Below, in pieces: positions 43,747 to 48,327 of a DNA stretch of 48,327 nt. The translations under genes were made by a program, and so were the position numbers. Origin of the DNA: DATGUN01 sp035301285 (GTDB lineage Bacteria; Bacillota; Bacilli; Bacillales; Amphibacillaceae). How positions within the stretch are numbered: position 1 is the first letter of the stretch; each line of letters starts with the position of its first letter. The DNA lies in assembly GCA_035301285.1 (NCBI GenBank), contig DATGUN010000044.1, forward strand, positions 1 through 48,327. Reading direction: 5' to 3'. Below the pieces are notes generated by a model. The model worked only from the letters and a program-made list of their open reading frames with translations. It did no database searches and had not been told where the DNA came from.

Positions 43747-44137
43747 GATTACCTTCACCTCTATTTTATAATGAATAGCATTCCCGTAAAAATTCCATAT
43801 CATCCCTTTGCAAACTGTTCTACCTTTTCCATCTCCCAAAATTTATGGTGCTTTTCGTTCAGCTTGTCAACCCTTGTCATGGACGGGTTTACTCTTAATG
43901 TAACTGCTTACAAAACTGAGTATAGATCGGCTGCTTGTACAACGATCATTCATAGACTCTCATATAATCAACACCTTCCTATTAAATGAATATGAAAAGC
44001 TCGTTTTTTATAACATATCATGTTTCATAGTCAATATTTGTCAAAAATTGTCTAAAACGTTAAAAATAATCAGAAAGACCTATTAATACTACAATACGTT
44101 TAATCCATGTCGTATATGGACAAATTTTTTACACAGG
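43747..44137. other. Upstream region of the GDPD gene
   Basis: About 390 bases with no supported gene. It holds the GDPD promoter and a series of TTGACA-like hexamers (listed separately), and a cre-like TGTAACTGCTTACA at 43899-43912 whose core CG is changed to TG. Confidence 0.5.
44007..44034 (-). promoter_or_regulatory. Probable GDPD promoter
   Basis: Minus-strand TTGACT (44034-44029), 16-base spacer, TATAAA (44012-44007). A second, closer candidate is TTGACA (43870-43865) with CATAAA (43847-43842) after 17 bases. Confidence 0.5.
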
Positions 44138-44171
44138 AAAAAGGGTACATCCACTCAAATGTCCTGTACCC
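44138..44171 (-). terminator. Intrinsic terminator of the second ROK gene
   Basis: On the minus strand GGGTACA pairs with TGTACCC around a 15-base loop and is followed by TTTTT, about 70 bases after the ROK stop. Confidence 0.7.
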
Positions 44172-44241
44172 TGAAAACGAAAGCACTTTGATAAATTCTA
44201 AATTTTTAATATCAGATCTCTCTTGACCTACCTTTATCTTT

Positions 44242-45396
44242 TTAAAATAGATCGATAGATATATTTTTCTCCAACGCTTCATATGCAGCCCCCAACGCTC
44301 CCCGATATTCTGAATGACTGGCAATATGAACTTCAACATCTTTCGATAGTGTTGCCAATGAACGTCTGCGCATCTCATTTTCTGCTATTTCAACATATTT
44401 TCGACTGTTCTGTATAACAAAGCCATCCAATATAAAACATTCGGGGCTATATATATTAATTAGGTTTGCCATAGCGATACCAAAATAACGTGCAGCTTTT
44501 TTAATTGACTTTAGAGCCAGTTCATCATCTTGGTCTGCTGCAATACAAATTTCCCTAGCGGATGGATATCCGTAATCCACCTCTGCCAATCGATATAATT
44601 CCTTTTCAATTGCCGGTGCTGCTGCTACAATTTCAAGACATCCAAAATTACCACATGAACATTCAGGTCCCTCTGGCTCTATCGTCATATGTCCAATTTC
44701 AGCGGTATCTTCTAGACTCCCATAAGCCTTCTTTTTCCTAAAGATTCCACCACCTATACCATGATTGATTCCTATGTAGATAAGATTGTTAAAATAGCGA
44801 CCGCCACCATACTTATACTCATACAGTGTATTGGCTTTAAAATGATTGAGAATGGAAAAACGATATTTTAAATCTTCCTGTAGCTGATGCACTATATTAA
44901 ATTTATACCAATTCAACTCGGGTACACTTAGTACCATCCCATTTTGACTGTTGATAAGACCCGGCAAACCGATCCCTATAACTGGAAGCAGCGTTATGTC
45001 CAAATTGGCAGTAAAATGTTTTATATGACTAGCCAAATTTTTTACCGCCAACGTCGGAGAACCGACATCAGCTGGTAACTGTTCAGACACAATCACATTA
45101 AAGGTTAAATCGAATGCACTGATGACCCACATCGGTTTTTCAGTTCGTCGAAATTCAATTCCCAAAATTAGATGTGTCTTTTCTGCAAATTGCAATATAA
45201 TGGCTGGCCTTCCACCTGTTGAAGGTTGATGTTCGGCCTCTTTTATGAGATTCATTCTAATCAAATCAGTACTTGTCGTTGAAATCGTTGCTCTACTCAA
45301 ACCCGTCATATCAACCAATTCTGTCCGGGTTAGTGATCCATGTTTGATAAGCGCCATAAGGATTTTAGTTTTGGTGTTTTTTATTGTTTTGATCAT
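44242..45396 (-). CDS. ROK family transcriptional regulator (XylR/NagC type)
   Basis: 384 residues: winged helix at about 8-60 (SLTRTELVDMTGLSRATISTTSTDLI), then a ROK domain with GIGGGIF and the zinc motif CSCGNFGCLE. Divergent from the MHS symporter/Gfo operon by about 325 bases, so it is the probable local repressor of both, responding to a sugar. The ATG has AGGAGTC upstream. It is distinct from the ROK protein at 11811; zinc motifs and overall length match the family norm. Confidence 0.9.
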   Translation of the reverse strand: MIKTIKNTKTKILMALIKHGSLTRTELVDMTGLSRATISTTSTDLIRMNLIKEAEHQPSTGGRPAIILQFAEKTHLILGIEFRRTEKPMWVISAFDLTFNVIVSEQLPADVGSPTLAVKNLASHIKHFTANLDITLLPVIGIGLPGLINSQNGMVLSVPELNWYKFNIVHQLQEDLKYRFSILNHFKANTLYEYKYGGGRYFNNLIYIGINHGIGGGIFRKKKAYGSLEDTAEIGHMTIEPEGPECSCGNFGCLEIVAAAPAIEKELYRLAEVDYGYPSAREICIAADQDDELALKSIKKAARYFGIAMANLINIYSPECFILDGFVIQNSRKYVEIAENEMRRRSLATLSKDVEVHIASHSEYRGALGAAYEALEKNISIDLF

Positions 45397-45507
45397 AGAA
45401 ATGACTCCTATAATAATTGATTGTATGATTATTGTAACATGACCTTATATTAATAGAGTATAGGATATTTGCAACATTATTAATTGATGATCCAAACGGG
45501 TATATTT

Positions 45508-45567
45508 GTCAATATTACGCAAAAACTTTGTTCAAATATTGACAAAAGTATATGAATAAGTTATTGT
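45508..45567 (+). promoter_or_regulatory. Promoter of the symporter/Gfo operon with inverted repeat
   Basis: TTGACA (45539-45544), 17-base spacer, TATTGT (45562-45567). The -35 lies in the right arm of an inverted repeat GTCAATATT (45508-45516) / AATATTGAC (45535-45543) with an 18-base spacer; the left arm offers TTGACA in the opposite direction. A regulator dimer could bind here. Confidence 0.5.
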
Positions 45568-45572
45568 GTTTT

Positions 45573-45586
45573 TGTAACCGCTTCAA
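45573..45586 (-). promoter_or_regulatory. cre-like site at the transcription start of the symporter operon
   Basis: Minus-strand TTGAAGCGGTTACA matches the cre consensus at 12 of 14 positions and lies a few bases after the -10 box, a typical place for catabolite repression. Confidence 0.45.
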
Positions 45587-45643
45587 TAACGATACATTCT
45601 AAAGTAAACCTTGGAAGGAATATGATTTATGTGTCTTATTTAA

Positions 45644-45667
45644 GTTAAATTTTTTAAAAATTTTAAC
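45644..45667. other. AT-rich near-palindrome in the symporter leader
   Basis: GTTAAAT...ATTTTAAC forms a nearly perfect palindrome about 55 bases before the symporter start. It may be a ROK operator or a leader hairpin. Confidence 0.35.
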
Positions 45668-45721
45668 AAGTAGTTGTTGTAAAAAATAACGTTAAAATTT
45701 CCTGCCAGGAGGAAGTACAAT

Positions 45722-47047
45722 ATGGGCGCACAAAAAAACAATAAAGAAATGGCAAAGATAGCTTCTGCAAGCTTTATCGGATCACTTATGGAATGGTATG
45801 ACTTTACCTTATATGGCACAATGGCAGCATTGGTCTTTGATAAACTATTTTTCCCATCAGATCATCACACTGTTGGATTACTTTTGTCTTTTGCAACATT
45901 TGCGGTTGGTTTTTTAACGAGACCATTAGGTGGAGCAATTTTTGGCCACTTTGGAGATAGAATCGGACGTAAACGTTTGTTGATAATAACAATGTATATC
46001 ATGGGAGGAGCCACATTTTTAATAGGGATTATCCCTACATACGAATCAATAGGCATCACGGCTCCAATCCTTCTTATTCTATTAAGGATCATTCAAGGTT
46101 TTGGAATAGGCGGAGAATATGGCGGTGCTTCACTGATGACTATTGAACATGCTCCTAGAAATAAAAGGGGTTTTTGGGGAAGTATTCCTCAAGCATCCAA
46201 CTCTGCAGGGTTACTAGTTGGTACAGGTGTCATTTCATTATTTCTATTACTACCTGACGGACAATTCATGGCTTGGGGCTGGCGTATTCCTTTTCTTTTG
46301 AGTGGCGTCCTGTTCATCATAGGAATCATTATCAGGCGTAATATGGATGAAACACCTGCCTTTAAGGAGATGAAAGAAGATGGTGACAAAAAAGATTCGA
46401 AAAAGGAACTCCCTATCATTACGCTTTTTCGACATTATTGGAAAAGTATCTTAATTACCCTTGGCGCCCGATTTGGCGAAGGAATGTCGTCGAATATATT
46501 CAATGCTTTCGCAATCGCATATGTTACAACACAGTTGGGATTATCGGAAGGGATGATGACGACAGGTATTTTCATTGCCTCGGCCGTTAACATAGTTTGT
46601 ATTCCTTTTTTTGGTGCATTATCCGATCGGATCGGACGAAAACCCGTGTATATGTCCGGTGCAATTTTTGTTGTGTTGTTTGCTTTTCCTTTCTTTTGGT
46701 TATTGAATACACAGGTCACAGGGCTTATATATTTAGCGTTGATTTTAAGCTTTGTATTGGGACCGACCCTAATGTTCTCGGTTCAATCGGTTTTTTTCAC
46801 AGAATTGTTCGGAACACAAGTACGATACAGTGGGATATCCTTGGCTTATCAGTTATCATCCATCGCAGGCGGATTGACACCTTTGATTGCGACTGCTTTG
46901 CTTTCAGCAGGTAAAGGTGATCCATGGTTAGTATCACTATTCCTTGTTGTCGTCGGTGTAATATCCATCGTCTCTATTTATCTAGCTTCGGAAACATTCA
47001 AAAATGATGTATCGGAACAGGAAATAAATCGTTTGAAAAAGACATAA
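45722..47047 (+). CDS. MFS transporter, metabolite:H+ symporter (MHS) type
   Basis: 441 residues with twelve hydrophobic segments. It has the MHS/ProP-KgtP-ShiA signature: the N-terminal IGSLMEWYDFTLYGTMAALVF, the loop-2 motif GHFGDRIGRKRLL, GFGIGGEYGGASLMTIEHAP, and the loop-8 repeat GALSDRIGRKPVYM. Such carriers import carboxylates, betaines or cyclitol-like compounds with protons. The ATG has CAGGAGGAAG upstream. It is followed after about 75 bases by a Gfo/Idh gene, suggesting that the oxidoreductase acts on the imported compound. Confidence 0.88.
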   Translation: MGAQKNNKEMAKIASASFIGSLMEWYDFTLYGTMAALVFDKLFFPSDHHTVGLLLSFATFAVGFLTRPLGGAIFGHFGDRIGRKRLLIITMYIMGGATFLIGIIPTYESIGITAPILLILLRIIQGFGIGGEYGGASLMTIEHAPRNKRGFWGSIPQASNSAGLLVGTGVISLFLLLPDGQFMAWGWRIPFLLSGVLFIIGIIIRRNMDETPAFKEMKEDGDKKDSKKELPIITLFRHYWKSILITLGARFGEGMSSNIFNAFAIAYVTTQLGLSEGMMTTGIFIASAVNIVCIPFFGALSDRIGRKPVYMSGAIFVVLFAFPFFWLLNTQVTGLIYLALILSFVLGPTLMFSVQSVFFTELFGTQVRYSGISLAYQLSSIAGGLTPLIATALLSAGKGDPWLVSLFLVVVGVISIVSIYLASETFKNDVSEQEINRLKKT

Positions 47048-47121
47048 TCATCTCGATAACACACATAAGGTTGAAACTATCTATCAAATATAAAAATTAC
47101 GTTATGTTGGGAGAGTCTGAA

Positions 47122-48123
47122 ATGATTAAATTTGGAATCATAGGTATGGGATTAAGAGGTAGAATGTTCGCGGATACAATTGCACAAAACCCTTATGCGG
47201 AAGTCGCTGCAATATGTGATTTAAATCAAACTAACCTTAATGAAAACAAAGAGAATTATGGGATTAAAGGATACATAGATTTTGAAAAAATGATATCTGA
47301 AACAAAACTGGACGGCATTATCGTTACAACCCCGGATTATTTGCATAAATCCCCTGTCATCAAGGCGGCAGAGAAAGGTATTCATATCATGGTAGAAAAA
47401 CCTTTTACAACAAATATCAATGACGCCTTGGAGATGCATCAAGCAATCAAAACGTCCAAGGTAAAATGTTTAGTTGCCTTTGAAAACCGGTGGACTTCAC
47501 CTTTTGTTGAAGCCAAAAACGCCATCAACAATGGAGACTTAGGTGATATCATCACAATGAACTCACGGTTAAATGACACAATTGCAGTACCGACCAAAAT
47601 GCTAAAATGGTCCAAAGACTCTTCCCCGGGTTGGTTTTTATTGCCTCACACCGTAGATATGGCTTGCTGGCTGAGCGACAAAAAGCCGATTAAAGTTTTT
47701 GGTGTCGGAACCAAAAGGGTCCTTGTGGCAAAGGGAATTAATACATTCGACTCCATTCAAGCAGTAGTAACTTTCGACGATCATACAAATGCTTCATTTA
47801 CAACGAGTTGGGTATTGCCCGAGTCAATGCCACAAACCGTAGATTACAAATATGAAATCATAGGAGAAAATGGCGCTTTATATGTAGACACTCATGATCA
47901 GATGGTCCATAAAGCAAGCAATAAATACCAGCATGTACCTACGATCGGTACACCTATAAATGGTAAGCTAAGAGCCGCTCCAAGCTATATGTTGGATGCT
48001 TTTATCGATAATATCAGATTGAATACAGAACCGATTGCTGGGTCAGAAGAAGCTTTGTTAAACACAAAAGTAGTAGCCGCTATCCATCAATCGATTGAAA
48101 CCGGAGAACCGGTCTATATTTAA
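47122..48123 (+). CDS. Gfo/Idh/MocA family oxidoreductase
   Basis: 333 residues: FGIIGMGLRGRMF at 4-16, MVEKPFTT (EKP at 92-94) and PGWFLLPHTVDMACWL in the C-terminal domain. It has the same length as the 29753-30754 protein and is collinear with it throughout, with about 60% identity by eye, so the two are paralogues behind different transporter types. I choose ATG 47122 after GGGAGAG; an in-frame ATG-like start at 47071 precedes that site. It ends just before a strong hairpin shared with the convergent gene. Confidence 0.88.
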   Translation: MIKFGIIGMGLRGRMFADTIAQNPYAEVAAICDLNQTNLNENKENYGIKGYIDFEKMISETKLDGIIVTTPDYLHKSPVIKAAEKGIHIMVEKPFTTNINDALEMHQAIKTSKVKCLVAFENRWTSPFVEAKNAINNGDLGDIITMNSRLNDTIAVPTKMLKWSKDSSPGWFLLPHTVDMACWLSDKKPIKVFGVGTKRVLVAKGINTFDSIQAVVTFDDHTNASFTTSWVLPESMPQTVDYKYEIIGENGALYVDTHDQMVHKASNKYQHVPTIGTPINGKLRAAPSYMLDAFIDNIRLNTEPIAGSEEALLNTKVVAAIHQSIETGEPVYI

Positions 48124-48124
48124 A

Positions 48125-48171
48125 AATCATCAAGGGCACCACAAAAATAATTCGTGGTGCCCTTGATGATT
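48125..48171. terminator. 18-bp stem terminator between convergent genes
   Basis: AATCATCAAGGGCACCAC (48125-48142) and GTGGTGCCCTTGATGATT (48154-48171) are exact inverted repeats with an 11-base loop. On the minus strand the stem runs straight into TTTTTA, so it terminates the aminopeptidase gene and probably also the plus-strand operon. Confidence 0.8.
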
Positions 48172-48188
48172 CAAATGTATACGTGAAA

Positions 48189-48327
48189 TCAATCAAAAAA
48201 TATTTGCTTACCATCGATATGTACCACGGGATCTTTGATGACACAGTCGATGTGAACACCTGCATCGGTTACACCGCCGAATGGTTTATTGCTCCCAAAG
48301 GCAATATGGACGGTGCCGTATACTTTT
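48189..48327 (-). CDS. M29-like aminopeptidase / NicX-like protein, C-terminal end, cut by window edge
   Basis: The last 45 codons of a minus-strand gene read KVYGTVHIAFGSNKPFGGVT, then DAGVHIDCVIKDPVV and HIDGKQIFFD followed by TGA. The pattern HIAxGxN...FGG...HxD...VxxDG matches the C-terminal metal-binding end of M29 (aminopeptidase T/leucyl aminopeptidase) and the related 2,5-dihydroxypyridine dioxygenase-like group. The N-terminal part is outside the window, so subfamily and substrate cannot be assigned. Confidence 0.65.
   Translation of the reverse strand, partial: KVYGTVHIAFGSNKPFGGVTDAGVHIDCVIKDPVVHIDGKQIFFD

Noticed and set aside
44100..44378. 92-codon minus-strand ORF at the ROK 3' end
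   Set aside because: It overlaps the ROK gene and its terminator in another frame and has no ribosome site.

Overview
The window looks like chromosomal DNA of a moderately halophilic, low-GC Bacillaceae, in the style of Lentibacillus or Virgibacillus. The evidence is Firmicute-type AGGAGG ribosome sites before most genes, frequent TTG and GTG starts, TTGACA/TATAAT promoters, CcpA-type cre sites, a TatAd-like TatA, and very acidic exported proteins. The genus is an inference. No rRNA, tRNA, CRISPR array or intact transposon was seen.

Region 1 (1-13.2 kb, minus strand) is one glycan/glycopeptide utilisation operon. It runs from a ROK regulator through an oligopeptide-type ABC importer (binding lipoprotein, two permeases, two ATPases), a sugar isomerase/epimerase, three Gfo/Idh/MocA oxidoreductases and an asparaginase-II family enzyme to a GH29 alpha-L-fucosidase cut by the window edge. 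The ROK promoter carries a TTATTAAC-N5-GTTAATAA operator, a second copy lies near the ROK start, and a cre site lies between them. Fucosidase plus asparaginase plus peptide-type importer suggests salvage of fucosylated glycoasparagine or glycopeptide.

Region 2 (13.2-27.3 kb, minus strand) is the most interesting part: a complete RiPP cluster of the thiopeptide or dehydrated-azole type. A 61-residue precursor ending in CSTCGSSSTCSS is followed by a LanB-C-like protein, a glutamylating LanB-N dehydratase, an ocin-ThiF-like leader-binding protein, a YcaO cyclodehydratase with a C-terminal PxPxP, a two-domain SagB-like protein, a second LanB-C-like protein, a canonical SagB azoline dehydrogenase and a four-Cys cyclodehydratase-partner protein. 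An ABC exporter pair, a membrane-anchored XRE regulator and a small membrane protein follow. I do not recognise the core peptide as that of a named thiopeptide.

Region 3 (27.3-33 kb, plus strand) has a sodium:solute symporter, a Gfo/Idh oxidoreductase and a C69-type Ntn peptidase whose expected nucleophile Cys appears to be Ser. A perfect 11-bp-arm palindrome sits directly after a TATAAT. A decayed copy of the oxidoreductase lies downstream.

Region 4 (33-36.4 kb) has a Tat-exported metallophosphoesterase with a dedicated TatA, an IS256-like transposase relic and five 51-bp tandem repeats. Region 5 (36.1-43.8 kb) has a TarJ-like polyol-phosphate dehydrogenase, an AfuABC/FbpABC-type ABC importer and a DeoR regulator, with 10-bp-period operator repeats upstream; a convergent exported glycerophosphodiester phosphodiesterase follows. 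Regions 4 and 5 together look like phosphodiester and sugar/polyol-phosphate scavenging, possibly of teichoic acid debris.

Region 6 (44-48.3 kb) has a second ROK regulator divergent from an MHS-type symporter and a second Gfo/Idh protein that is a close paralogue of the one in region 3. It ends in the 3' end of an M29-like aminopeptidase gene.
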